From positions 1-38,679 of the forward strand of contig JAFXAJ010000064.1 in assembly GCA_017517145.1 (NCBI GenBank): a DNA stretch of 38,679 bases. Direction: 5' to 3'. Below, one piece after another: positions 1 to 8,325 of the stretch; position 1 is the stretch's first letter, and every line of letters begins with the position of its first letter. Below the pieces are notes generated by a model. The model was given only the letters and a program-made list of their open reading frames with translations. It made no database searches and was not told the origin of the DNA. A program made the position numbers and the translations under genes. This DNA comes from Ruminococcus sp. Lineage in GTDB: Bacteria > Bacillota > Clostridia > Oscillospirales > Ruminococcaceae.

Positions 1-739
1 AAATGCAGTTATTTTCATTAAACCCGCCTGTTATATCATTGGCATTATCGAAATTGGAATTAAGAGTTAATATACACTTGTTGTATGTTTTACCGTTGAA
101 TAACCAATTTCCGTCAGCCGCACCAATACCTGCAACTGAATGAATGCTGTCGTTTGTGTGAAATGAAACGAAGAAATATTTATTATTTTCCATTGCGTTT
201 TCAGCTGTATCCACAAGCTTTTTCAATTGCTGCTCGGTGGTGTGATTACAAAAATCGTATGACATAATAAATTTCTGTCTGAGGAACTCCCGTGACATAT
301 CATAATAAGCAATAATGTCATTTACAGATTTATCGAACTTCACATCACACAAATTTTTTGCATCCTCCTGTATAGCTGAAACGGGTATAACCTCATTGTG
401 CGAAAGCACCTGCAAAACTGCCATACCATAACTGCCGTCTGAATCTTCAAAGTGATAAGGTGCATTTTCTCCAATATAAAGTAGCGCTTCATTTTGCGAA
501 ATATTTTTCTTAAACGCTGTCATTATATCCTTTTCAGGAGTTGTAATACTATTATTTGGAAAGTTAAAATAATCCGTATCGGCTCCTAAAGAGGAGGCAA
601 TCTCATTTAAATCCGTATTTGATGATTCCGATTTCATAGTAAAACTTGTATTTTCTTTTATTTCTGCAAATGAAACAAGAGGATTAACAGCAGTAAGCAT
701 AAGGCTCAATGCACATAATGTTGATATTAATTTTTTCAT
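1..739 (-). CDS. Secreted papain/C39-like peptidase-fold protein, C-terminus outside window
   Basis: The reading frame starts at an ATG at 739 and stays open to the window edge (246 codons seen). The SD is AAAAAGGAG, 9 bases upstream of the ATG. Residues 1-25 form a signal peptide ending near VSFA. The body contains a DGSYGMA stretch followed by a helix-like segment, and about 100 residues later HSVAGIG, which resembles the catalytic-His strand of papain-fold/C39-like peptidases. In that fold the first motif normally reads GxCYGM. Here the codon at 431-433 is AGT (Ser) instead of Cys, so the protein may be inactive or a binding homologue. It lies 14 bases beyond the secreted sensor-domain gene and is probably the last known member of the ECF operon. 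Fold assignment is by motif only; a dockerin or other anchor could lie beyond the edge. Confidence 0.55.
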   Translation of the reverse strand, partial: MKKLISTLCALSLMLTAVNPLVSFAEIKENTSFTMKSESSNTDLNEIASSLGADTDYFNFPNNSITTPEKDIMTAFKKNISQNEALLYIGENAPYHFEDSDGSYGMAVLQVLSHNEVIPVSAIQEDAKNLCDVKFDKSVNDIIAYYDMSREFLRQKFIMSYDFCNHTTEQQLKKLVDTAENAMENNKYFFVSFHTNDSIHSVAGIGAADGNWLFNGKTYNKCILTLNSNFDNANDITGGFNENNCI

Positions 740-753
740 AGCAATTCTCCTTT

Positions 754-1308
754 TTATTTTATGGATTTTAAAATCTGATAGGCTTCTTCGTACCCTATGT
801 TAGCCAAAAATATTCTCATCAAAACATTCTTTCTATAATATACAATAAAATACAGATATTCATCAAATTCCGTATTAGATGCTGATACAATATACCCTTC
901 TGTGCCATTGACTAAAATCGGTTCTTCAAGTTCCCAATCGTTAAATTCAAGAACATACTCCTCCAATGACGTACTTTCATCAAAATACGTGTAAATAATC
1001 TGAAAATGCTTTTCAGGATAAGACGTTTTAACAGGTTCTTTACATCGAAAGAATAAAGAGATAGAAGGATTTTCGTCATTAACATATTTTATTTCTGTGT
1101 GTGCCGCACCTTCCGGAAGATATTCCGGTGCATCTACATCAAAACCAAATTTACTGCATAAACTTTTTATTCCATATTTATCAGAAGTTTCTGTTTCGAT
1201 ACTGTTTTGACTATCGGCTGAAACGCTGTTCGTCTTAGAAATAACAGTTGAAAATAACGATATGAATATTAACATGGCAAATCCTATTGAAACGAATAAT
1301 TTCTTCAT
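754..1308 (-). CDS. Secreted stand-alone homologue of the anti-sigma sensor domain (DUF4367-like)
   Basis: 184 residues. An N-terminal signal peptide or anchor (about residues 5-24, a hydrophobic run after MKK) is followed by an exported domain. That domain aligns by eye with the extracellular half of the anti-sigma protein encoded just upstream. Both have YGI..-CS, a proline-rich stretch, F.I.Y..F, a L.EY segment, and a C-terminal V.......EA..IL..I helix. The SD GGGGAGATAGCG precedes the ATG closely. It is 13 bases downstream of the anti-sigma gene, so co-transcription is expected. The protein could compete for the same ligand as the membrane sensor or form a complex with it; that is inference. 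I recognise the domain only as DUF4367-like. Confidence 0.7.
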   Translation of the reverse strand: MKKLFVSIGFAMLIFISLFSTVISKTNSVSADSQNSIETETSDKYGIKSLCSKFGFDVDAPEYLPEGAAHTEIKYVNDENPSISLFFRCKEPVKTSYPEKHFQIIYTYFDESTSLEEYVLEFNDWELEEPILVNGTEGYIVSASNTEFDEYLYFIVYYRKNVLMRIFLANIGYEEAYQILKSIK

Positions 1309-1321
1309 CGCTATCTCCCCC

Positions 1322-2191
1322 TTACCTTATAGCGTCAAGAATTGCAAAAGCTTCTTCATCAGTCAAATTCAGCGAATACGTTTGTATCAATACATTATCC
1401 CTGCACATAAAAATACTGTGAACTGCAACATTGATTTGAGGAAGTGTGTATGCCGTCAGAGAACTATTATCACCCTCAAAAAGCACTTTTTCAGAATTAT
1501 TTCCTTTGTAATGGTTCAGATATTCTCCTAAATCATCACGATTATTAAAGAAATAATAATTTATTGAAAAACTTTTTCCCTTATGCATTTCTTTTTCATA
1601 GCCGTATTCTTTAAAATCCACGACAATATGGCTATATGTATCAATATTGCTCAGCGTTACTTCATGATATGATAAATTATCGGGAATCCACGTGGGAACA
1701 ACTGGCGGTATTTCATCATATACGGAGCAGAAATAACGTATACCATATGGGTCGCCATCGGTAGTTGGCGGTGAAAAATCATATTTACTGCTTTGTGAAT
1801 CATTTTTTATTTTTTTAAGGTCAATGAAAATCTGTTCGCCTTTTCTGAAAGCAGCTGTAAAAAGATTTTCGCCTGATACTGTCAAAGTGCTTATATTTCC
1901 AACAGCAATTAATGCAACTACAGCGGCAATTGCAGCTTTTTTTTGCTTGAACAAACCTTTTCTGCGATTGATTCCTGCTTTTCTTTTTATGCTGAAAAGC
2001 TGATTTTCAATGTCAACATCGGGAATAATCAGATTATCGTTTTCAGCAATTGCTGATATAAGTTCATCTATAAGTTCAGTATCGGGATTTTCTTTTGCGA
2101 TTTCCGCTTCAAGCAGCTCATTAAGCTCTGCATTGTCAGGCAGTAAAACGGAACTGTCAGAGCAGATTTTTTCAAATATATTCTCTTTCAT
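1322..2191 (-). CDS. Membrane anti-sigma-like protein with extracellular DUF4367-like domain
   Basis: 289 residues. The acidic N-terminal 80 residues are predicted cytoplasmic. A basic stretch (RRKGLFKQKK) leads into one transmembrane helix (about 87-106). A long extracellular C-terminal domain has a YGIRYFCS start and ends in an EEAFAILDAIR helix. Its start codon overlaps the stop of the sigma-factor gene by 4 bases (ATGA at 2188-2191), the usual coupling of ECF sigma and anti-sigma genes. No zinc-binding HxxxCxxC motif is visible, so it is not a classical ZAS anti-sigma. The topology and gene position support an anti-sigma or co-sensor role that releases the sigma factor when the outer domain meets its signal. 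The signal is unknown. Confidence 0.7.
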   Translation of the reverse strand: MKENIFEKICSDSSVLLPDNAELNELLEAEIAKENPDTELIDELISAIAENDNLIIPDVDIENQLFSIKRKAGINRRKGLFKQKKAAIAAVVALIAVGNISTLTVSGENLFTAAFRKGEQIFIDLKKIKNDSQSSKYDFSPPTTDGDPYGIRYFCSVYDEIPPVVPTWIPDNLSYHEVTLSNIDTYSHIVVDFKEYGYEKEMHKGKSFSINYYFFNNRDDLGEYLNHYKGNNSEKVLFEGDNSSLTAYTLPQINVAVHSIFMCRDNVLIQTYSLNLTDEEAFAILDAIR

Positions 2192-2649
2192 TCCTTTTCC
2201 CCCTTAGATTTCAGAATTTTCTTCCTTATACGTTGCAAACGCTTATACAATGCAGCCTCTGATGTATTTGTCATATCTGAAATAGTTCCAATATCCGTTC
2301 CGTCAATATAATATGCTGTAAGGAGTTTTTCTTCCTCTTGTGATATTATGCCCTCAAAAGCAGTTTCCTCGTTCATATTTTCAGGCTGAGATATATTTTC
2401 GCATTTTTCTATGGGGATAAATTCAATATTATTTTTTATATAGTTCTTAATAATATTCTGCGCTGTTTTATAAAGCCAAGATTTTATATTTTCGGAAATA
2501 ATCAATTTTTCACGCTTTTTATGCATAACAAGAAAAACTTCCTGAGTGCAGTCCTCTGCCGCATACTTATCACGAAGCTTTATATAACAATATTTATAAA
2601 TCGGCTGATAATATGTTCTTACAATTTCATCAAAAATATTGTCATGCAT
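2188..2649 (-). CDS. ECF-type RNA polymerase sigma factor
   Basis: The protein has 153 residues from the ATG at 2649. I chose this start because AAAGGAGA lies 12 bases upstream, whereas the upstream ATGs at 2679 and 2784 lack a ribosome site and add residues not expected for the family. Region 2 is visible in YYQPIYKYCYIKLRDKYAAE and DCTQEVFLVMHKK, with the conserved SWLYKTAQNIIKNY segment. Region 4 is the C-terminal helix-turn-helix around GTISDMTNTSEAALYKRLQR. The typical ECF size is 150-190 residues. It is the first gene of an operon with its anti-sigma and two secreted proteins, so it probably directs transcription of envelope-response genes. I could not see a convincing autoregulated promoter upstream. 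Confidence 0.85.
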   Translation of the reverse strand: MHDNIFDEIVRTYYQPIYKYCYIKLRDKYAAEDCTQEVFLVMHKKREKLIISENIKSWLYKTAQNIIKNYIKNNIEFIPIEKCENISQPENMNEETAFEGIISQEEEKLLTAYYIDGTDIGTISDMTNTSEAALYKRLQRIRKKILKSKGEKE

Positions 2650-2870
2650 AAAATTGATTATCTCCTTTTGGAATTCCATATATAAATGGAAAAAATTGTA
2701 CTCATTTTGGACATCTGAACTCAAATTTGTATGATTAAACAAAATCAGTATCTGTTTTTTATTAAATATAAACAACCGATTCAATTATGCCATATCATAT
2801 AGAATTTTTCTACTAATACTGTTTATTCTTTTGAATAAAACGTGATATTACACATTATGAGGACTGTTCG

Positions 2871-3019
2871 TTCGGCTATCAGGTGCTTGATGAGGCGCAG
2901 TATATCAAGAATCATACGATGGCGGCTCTGTAAAACGGGATGCCTGCATGGAGATCGTACAGCGTGCCATGGAAGGTGAGCATCGGGTGCTGATTTTCTC
3001 ACAGTTTACGACCATTTGA
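2871..3019 (+). pseudogene. Remnant of a SNF2-family helicase (two internal scraps)
   Basis: No intact gene lies here. At 2871-2930 one frame reads FGYQVLDEAQYIKNHTMAAL then stop, which is the DEAQ/Walker B region (motif II) of SNF2 helicases. At 2936-3016 another frame reads RDACMEIVQRAMEGEHRVLI followed by FSQFTT, which matches the segment before motif IV (typically ...EGHKVLIFSQFT). In a real SNF2 protein these segments are several hundred residues apart, so a large internal deletion joined them. Base composition is GC-richer than the flanks, which fits foreign origin. SNF2 helicases of this kind often ride on integrative elements. The rest of the 2650-2870 gap holds no gene that I can see. 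Confidence 0.7.
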
Positions 3020-3157
3020 AAAATAGTCATTCATGCTCCTGACAAGAGCAGTGGATACCGTACTCAGCAAATCGAGATTCACTATCGCTTCAATGTTGCA
3101 GTAACAACTGCCGTTGCTGACAGCAAAAAGTGCGGCAAAAAGAGAAAGGCTGCGTAA
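3020..3157 (+). pseudogene. C-terminal tail of a large serine recombinase (DUF4368-like)
   Basis: Directly after the helicase scrap, and in frame with its second piece after a TGA at 3017-3019, the sequence reads KIVIHAPDKSSGYRTQQIEI then HYRF, and ends in a basic KKCGKKRKAA tail and TAA. This matches the conserved end of large serine recombinases of Firmicutes conjugative and mobilizable elements (a PD.....R.Q.I.I.Y.F pattern). Only the last 45 codons remain and there is no start codon, resolvase domain or attachment site. I read it as the footprint of a lost or decayed integrative element. Confidence 0.65.
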
Positions 3158-3172
3158 CCAATATGTTACGCA
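3151..3172 (-). terminator. Hairpin, probable ftsH-operon terminator
   Basis: TGCGTAAC and GTTACGCA form a perfect 8-bp stem around a 6-base loop. On the minus strand the stem is followed by a pyrimidine-rich run (CCTTTCTCTTTTT). It lies 64 bases beyond the ftsH stop codon and is the only terminator-like structure at the end of this long operon. It overlaps the end of the recombinase remnant. Confidence 0.55.
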
Positions 3173-3236
3173 ACCTTATCTTAAAGAATATAAAACTTAT
3201 TTATTAGTAGCTGACTTTGTTTCGGTACCCTTAATT

Positions 3237-5153
3237 TTATTCTTCTGTATTTTCACTGTTTTCAGCAGTTTCAGTTTCAGCCTGAACGGGAGCAGGAGAA
3301 ACAGCAGGCTCATCAGCCTCGATGTTTTCGCCACGCATAAGCCGTTCAAACATTTCACCGTCAATCTTTTCATGCTTCAGCAGATAACCTGCAAGCTGAT
3401 GCATTTTCTCAGCGTTTGCGTCAAGAATATTACGGCAGTCGGCATAAGCTTTTTCAATAATTGCTCTTACTTCGTCGTCAATCTGTGCAGCTACGGATTC
3501 GCTGTAATTGCGTGTATGACCGTAGTCCTTGCCAAGGAATACCTCGTCATTATCAGAGCCGTAAACGACAGTTCCAAGCTTTTCAGAGAAGCCGTACTTT
3601 GTAACCATATTTCTTGCGGTATTTGTGGCACGTTCAATATCATTTGAAGCGCCTGTGCAAATATCATCAAGGAAAATTTCCTCAGCCACACGACCGCCAA
3701 GAAGCATTACAATATGCTCACGCATCTGTGTGCGTGAAACGTGCATATCATTCGTGTCGGGACGTGTAACCGTAAGACCTGCCGCCATGCCACGCTGAAT
3801 TATTGTAACCTGATGAACCTTATCCTGTGTGGGGAGATTATAAGCGGCTACAGCGTGACCTGCTTCGTGATATGCAGTAACCTTCTTGTCACGCTCTGTA
3901 ACGATTCTGGATTTTTTCTCAGGGCCTGCAATGACCTTCATTGTAGCTTCTTCAATATCCTTTGAGGTAATTGAAAGACGGTCTGCACGTGCCGCAAGGA
4001 GAGCAGCCTCGTTAAGGAGGTTTTCAAGATCAGCACCTGTGAATCCCTGTGTAGTCTGTGCAATGATTTTAAGGTCAACATCGGGAGCAAGGGGCTTATT
4101 TTTTGCATGAACACGGAGAATTTCCTCTCTGCCCTTTACATCGGGATAGCCAACAACAATCTGTCTGTCAAATCTGCCGGGACGGAGAAGTGCGGGATCG
4201 AGAATATCACGGCGGTTTGTAGCTGCAATTACGATAACGCTTTCATTGCCTGTAAAGCCGTCCATTTCAACAAGCAGTTGGTTAAGAGTCTGTTCACGTT
4301 CATCATGACCGCCGCCGAGACCTGCGCCTCTATGACGGCCGACAGCGTCGATTTCGTCAATGAATATAATCGAAGGAGCGTGCTTTTTTGCCTGTTCAAA
4401 TAAATCTCTTACACGGGAAGCACCTACACCCACAAACATTTCAACGAAATCAGAGCCTGAAATGGGGAAGAAGGGCACATTAACCTCACCTGCAACAGCT
4501 CTTGCAAGGAGAGTTTTACCTGTACCGGGAGGGCCTAAAAGGAGTACGCCCTTGGGAATTTTTGCACCGATGTCGTTATATTTCTTGGGATTTTTCATGA
4601 AATCAACGATTTCCTGAAGCTCCTGTTTTTCCTCGTCAGCGCCTGCCACATCTTTGAAGGTAGCTTTTCGTGCGTCAGCCTGATTTTTCAGATTAGCCTT
4701 GCCGAAGGAGTTGTATTTTCCGCCTCCGCCGCTTTGACGCATCATAAAAACAAAGAGGAAAATAGCAAGCCCAACAGTGAGAACAACGGGTATCAGCGTC
4801 ATCAGCCATGTATTGTCCGTCGGTCTGATGTAGTTCTGAACCAACGGTTCATCAGGATACAGTTTGTTGTATTCCACACGGTAATTCTCTGTATCATCGA
4901 GGAAAATGCTTACGTAGGGGACAGTATATCTGCGTCGTCCCTCCTCACCACGAAGCTGATAGGTAAGTTCGCCTGAGCCTAAATCAAGCTCATAGTAGGA
5001 AACCTCGTAGTTGTCAAAGTGGGTTATGATGTTGGTATACTCAGTTTTTTCGCCGGCAGATGCAAGCTTTGAGATAACAAAGTAGACGCAGAAAATTGAT
5101 ATGAGTATAACAAGCAGATAAGTAACTACGCCTCTGTTCTTTTTAGGTGTCAA
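3237..5153 (-). CDS. ftsH: ATP-dependent zinc metalloprotease FtsH
   Basis: Membrane-bound AAA+ protease that unfolds and degrades membrane and short-lived cytosolic proteins as a hexamer. Counting from an in-frame GTG at 5162, a transmembrane helix lies at 13-32, an extracytoplasmic domain at 35-115, and a second helix at 118-141. Walker A GPPGTGKT is at 210-217, Walker B IIFIDEID at 265-272, and the second region of homology ends in LLRPGRFDR. The zinc site HEAGH is at 432-436 with a later Asp in LDDICTGAS. The C-terminal tail is acidic and Pro/Glu-rich. The GTG directly abuts its SD (GGATAGGA), so I prefer the TTG at 5153, which has a 9-base gap and gives 638 residues. It follows tilS by 11 bases; the hpt gene often found between them is absent. 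Confidence 0.97.
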   Translation of the reverse strand: MTPKKNRGVVTYLLVILISIFCVYFVISKLASAGEKTEYTNIITHFDNYEVSYYELDLGSGELTYQLRGEEGRRRYTVPYVSIFLDDTENYRVEYNKLYPDEPLVQNYIRPTDNTWLMTLIPVVLTVGLAIFLFVFMMRQSGGGGKYNSFGKANLKNQADARKATFKDVAGADEEKQELQEIVDFMKNPKKYNDIGAKIPKGVLLLGPPGTGKTLLARAVAGEVNVPFFPISGSDFVEMFVGVGASRVRDLFEQAKKHAPSIIFIDEIDAVGRHRGAGLGGGHDEREQTLNQLLVEMDGFTGNESVIVIAATNRRDILDPALLRPGRFDRQIVVGYPDVKGREEILRVHAKNKPLAPDVDLKIIAQTTQGFTGADLENLLNEAALLAARADRLSITSKDIEEATMKVIAGPEKKSRIVTERDKKVTAYHEAGHAVAAYNLPTQDKVHQVTIIQRGMAAGLTVTRPDTNDMHVSRTQMREHIVMLLGGRVAEEIFLDDICTGASNDIERATNTARNMVTKYGFSEKLGTVVYGSDNDEVFLGKDYGHTRNYSESVAAQIDDEVRAIIEKAYADCRNILDANAEKMHQLAGYLLKHEKIDGEMFERLMRGENIEADEPAVSPAPVQAETETAENSENTEE

Positions 5154-5164
5154 AATGCACACTC

Positions 5165-6502
5165 CTATCCTTCCTGCAAAATAGTGATTTTCAGCAGTCT
5201 TGATGTGGAATCATCGGGAGCGACTCTGTCGGCAATTCCGATTTTTTCCCCGAAAACAGTACCTTCTCCGTCCTCAATGAAGTGGAGAGTTTTCCGCTGA
5301 GATGCAGGAATAGTTTCATTAATTATTTTTTTAACAGAGGATGTAAAATTTTTTCCTCTGAGTTTCAGCTTATCGCCTGATTTCCTGTTTCTGACAATAG
5401 CTGTCCCTTTTATTTTATCATAATCGAGAAGATAAAATGTTAAATTTTTATGAACAAAATCATTTTTCTTCAAACTTTCACAATCAATCAGTTCGCATAT
5501 CAGGGCAGAGTCGGGGAAAATCCTGTTTTCTCCGATTTTCAATTCAGCTGAAAGCAATTCCTGTTTCTGCGGCAGGATTTTTTCCAGTTTCATGGAAGTT
5601 CCGTCTGAAATGAGATAAATATCCCCTGATATGTTGATTTTTCCGCCGTTTACCGCAATATTATCACATTCTGTCAGTCTTTTGTGGGAGAATGGCAGAG
5701 AATGTTCTGAGAGATACCTTGCAATACATCGTCTGCGTATAACCTCATTATACCCCGATAAGCCGATAAATACGCCGTTTTTCAGACAATTTTTCAGAGC
5801 GTCAGATGTATTTTCCTCAATAAAACTGTTTTCACTGCGGAGAACTTCCGCTGAACGTACAGTAGTTTCCGTCAGAGAACCGTTAATCTCTTTCATGAGA
5901 GGGATAATTTTATGGCGGATTTTATTTCTCGTGAAATCGTCAGTGAGATTGGTGCTGTCTGTTACGTAATCCTGACCGTGAAAACTGAGATATTCTTCAA
6001 TTTCCCGCCTTGAAACAGCAATCAGCGGACGTATGATATTGTCACGGACAGGGGGAATACCTGCTATGCCTTTCAGCCCTGTGCCACGGATAATATTCAG
6101 CAGCATGGTTTCAAGGTTATCATCGGCATTATGCGCCGTAGCAAGGAGTTTTTTCACGGTATAGTCCTTGAAAATACCGTACCGCAGGATTCTTGCGGCT
6201 TCTTCGCAGGAAACGCCGTGTTTTTCAGAATATTCACGGACATTGCATGAAACGGCAGTGAAAGAAATTCCCAGTTTTCCGCATAAATCAGCGCAGAATT
6301 TCTGGTCACGGTCGCTTTCAGCACCACGCAGACAGTGATTGACATGGATGGCTTCAACAGAAAATCCTATAGAATCCGAAAGTTCCTGTAAAGCAAGAAG
6401 AAGGCATACGCTGTCCGCACCTCCCGAAAGACCGCAGACAACGGTAATGCCCTTTTTGAACATATTGTATTTTTCCGCTGTATTACGGATTTTTTTCAGC
6501 AT
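5165..6502 (-). CDS. tilS: tRNA(Ile)-lysidine synthase
   Basis: TilS ligates lysine to C34 of tRNA-Ile(CAU), converting its anticodon to read AUA; the reaction uses ATP and the gene is normally essential. 445 residues. The N-type ATP-pyrophosphatase P-loop SGGADS is at 26-31. HVNHCLRG and the HNADDNLETMLLNIIRGTGLK segment follow, as expected of the PP-loop domain. The C-terminal half holds the TilS substrate-binding and C-terminal domains (RKSGDKLKLRGK). The ATG at 6502 is served by GAGGGG about 9 bases upstream, inside the end of dnaB. It is part of the rnj-to-ftsH transcription unit. Confidence 0.95.
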   Translation of the reverse strand: MLKKIRNTAEKYNMFKKGITVVCGLSGGADSVCLLLALQELSDSIGFSVEAIHVNHCLRGAESDRDQKFCADLCGKLGISFTAVSCNVREYSEKHGVSCEEAARILRYGIFKDYTVKKLLATAHNADDNLETMLLNIIRGTGLKGIAGIPPVRDNIIRPLIAVSRREIEEYLSFHGQDYVTDSTNLTDDFTRNKIRHKIIPLMKEINGSLTETTVRSAEVLRSENSFIEENTSDALKNCLKNGVFIGLSGYNEVIRRRCIARYLSEHSLPFSHKRLTECDNIAVNGGKINISGDIYLISDGTSMKLEKILPQKQELLSAELKIGENRIFPDSALICELIDCESLKKNDFVHKNLTFYLLDYDKIKGTAIVRNRKSGDKLKLRGKNFTSSVKKIINETIPASQRKTLHFIEDGEGTVFGEKIGIADRVAPDDSTSRLLKITILQEG

Positions 6503-6508
6503 ATTGCA

Positions 6509-7858
6509 TCACCCCTCAGGAGGAGTATTATACTCCGGATTTGAGAAGCGTGTAAACTGACCATTCCAGATAAGTTCAACCGTACCTGTTTCACCGTGAC
6601 GGTTTTTTGCAACGATGCACTCGGAGATATTCTGCCTTGTGCTTTCCTTGTTATAATATGCGTCACGGTAGAGAAAAAGTATAATATCGGCATCCTGCTC
6701 GATTGAACCTGATTCACGTAGGTCTGACATCATCGGGCGTTTATCTGTACGGCTTTCAACAGCACGTGACAGCTGTGAAAGGAGGATAACAGGAACATTA
6801 AGCTCCTTAGCCATAACCTTGAGCTGTCGTGTGATTTCTGAAATTACAGTAACACGGTTGTCGGAACGTGAAGTTGACCCCATGAGCTGGAGGTAGTCTA
6901 TAACCACAAGCCCAAGATTCTTGACACGGCGCAGCTTTGCTTTCATCTGCTGAACAGTCATACTTGCGGTATCGTCGATATACATTGGCAATGTGCTGAG
7001 ATATGCGGCACTTGTAGCAAGGCGCACCCATTCATCGGTCTGAATTCTGCCGTTTCGGAGATTTCCCGATTCTACGAGAGCTTCCGTGGAAAGAAGTCGT
7101 GTAGCAAGCTGCTCCTTTGACATTTCCAGATTGAAGATAACAACTTCCTTGTCGCTGCGTCTTGCAACATTAGTGGCAATATTCATGGCAAATGAAGTTT
7201 TACCCATGGCAGGACGGGCGGCAATGATTATAAGGTCGGATTTATTCAGTCCCGATGTAATGGTATCAAGATAAGTGAAACCTGTTCTTGCGCCGATATA
7301 CTTGTCTTTGTCCTCGCCTGTGATTTTTCCCAGACGGTCATAAGCTTCGAGAACTGCCTCGGAAAGGGAGGAAAGTCCGCTGACATTTCTGCCCTGACGT
7401 ATGTCGTATATCTTCTGTTCTGCGGAATCCAGCAGCAGTTGTGCGTCATTTTCGCCGCTTTGAATATCGTCAATGATGCTGCGGGCAACAAAACCAAGGC
7501 TGCGTATGAAATATTTATCCGCAACTATTTTGCAGTAGCTTTCGATATTTTCCGTAGTGGGGAGGGTATTTGCAATCTCCATTAGATAGCGTTTGCCCTC
7601 TGTGGCAGATTCAAAAATACCCATTTTCTCAATTTCGTTGAGAACGGTAACAGGGTCAATGGGAGAGCCGCCTGTGAACATACGGTATATTACGCCGAAA
7701 ATCTTTTTGTGATTTTCGCTGTAGAAATAGTCAGGCTTGACCTTTTCAATGACAATCGGCATAACGGAAGGGTCTGCAAGAACCGCACCGATTACCGACT
7801 GTTCCGCCTCTATGCTGTGGGGAAATTCAGAGGCGGAAAATAAACCGTTAGCTTCCAT
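6509..7858 (-). CDS. dnaB: Replicative DNA helicase DnaB/DnaC
   Basis: Hexameric 5'-3' helicase that unwinds DNA at the replication fork and recruits primase. 449 residues, the usual family length. The N-terminal DnaB domain begins HSIEAEQSVIGAVL (15-28). The RecA-like domain carries Walker A ARPAMGKT at about 214-221, Walker B VVIDYLQLM, and the SQLSRAVESR and DLRESGSIEQDAD motifs. Its ATG overlaps the rplI stop codon at 7858, indicating translational coupling. The rplI-dnaB order is conserved in Firmicutes, where this gene is often named dnaC. No intein or insertion is present. Confidence 0.97.
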   Translation of the reverse strand: MEANGLFSASEFPHSIEAEQSVIGAVLADPSVMPIVIEKVKPDYFYSENHKKIFGVIYRMFTGGSPIDPVTVLNEIEKMGIFESATEGKRYLMEIANTLPTTENIESYCKIVADKYFIRSLGFVARSIIDDIQSGENDAQLLLDSAEQKIYDIRQGRNVSGLSSLSEAVLEAYDRLGKITGEDKDKYIGARTGFTYLDTITSGLNKSDLIIIAARPAMGKTSFAMNIATNVARRSDKEVVIFNLEMSKEQLATRLLSTEALVESGNLRNGRIQTDEWVRLATSAAYLSTLPMYIDDTASMTVQQMKAKLRRVKNLGLVVIDYLQLMGSTSRSDNRVTVISEITRQLKVMAKELNVPVILLSQLSRAVESRTDKRPMMSDLRESGSIEQDADIILFLYRDAYYNKESTRQNISECIVAKNRHGETGTVELIWNGQFTRFSNPEYNTPPEG

Positions 7859-8304
7859 CAGCCTTCAATTACCTCAACGTCAATTTTTTCGGATACTCCT
7901 GCAAAAAACTTGATGACAGCGGAGTATGTGCCAAAATTCTTGATGTCGGAGCTGAGAGAGATTTTTTTCTTGTCAACCTTTACGCCCAGCTGAGCTTCAA
8001 GAGCATCTGCAACATGAGCAGCAGTAACAGAGCCGAAAAGGCGGTCATTTGAGCCTGCTTTAGCCTTGATGATAAGCTTTTTATCTTTGATTTTAGCAGC
8101 AGCGTCCTCAGCGGCTTTCTTCTCGGTATCATGCTTGAACTGTGCGGAGGACTGCTGACCTGCAAGCTTTGTGAGATTTTCAGGAGTAGCTTCAACTGCA
8201 AGTCCCTTGGGGAGGAGCATATTTCTTGCGTAGCCGTCAGCTACGTTTTTAACTTCGCCCTTTTTTCCTGAACCTTTAACGTCCTGTAAGTAAATAACTT
8301 TCAT
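7858..8304 (-). CDS. rplI: 50S ribosomal protein L9
   Basis: 148 residues, the standard bL9 length. The N-terminal domain begins [20 protein letters not shown] and includes the family's [16 protein letters not shown] signature (about 22-37), which binds 23S rRNA. A long central helix (about residues 40-75) and a C-terminal domain follow. An SD AGGA lies 10 bases ahead of the ATG. It is sandwiched between gdpP (21 bases upstream) and dnaB (overlapping). Confidence 0.97.
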   Translation of the reverse strand: MKVIYLQDVKGSGKKGEVKNVADGYARNMLLPKGLAVEATPENLTKLAGQQSSAQFKHDTEKKAAEDAAAKIKDKKLIIKAKAGSNDRLFGSVTAAHVADALEAQLGVKVDKKKISLSSDIKNFGTYSAVIKFFAGVSEKIDVEVIEG

Positions 8305-8325
8305 AATATTTATCCTTTCCTGAGT

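Noticed and set aside
2649..2784. N-terminal extension of the sigma factor to 2784
   Set aside because: The added 45 residues are hydrophobic/Asn-rich, unlike sigma region 2, and both upstream ATGs lack an SD.
3114..3647. 177-codon plus-strand ORF opposite the end of ftsH
   Set aside because: It starts inside the recombinase remnant and continues as antisense of the conserved FtsH coding region.
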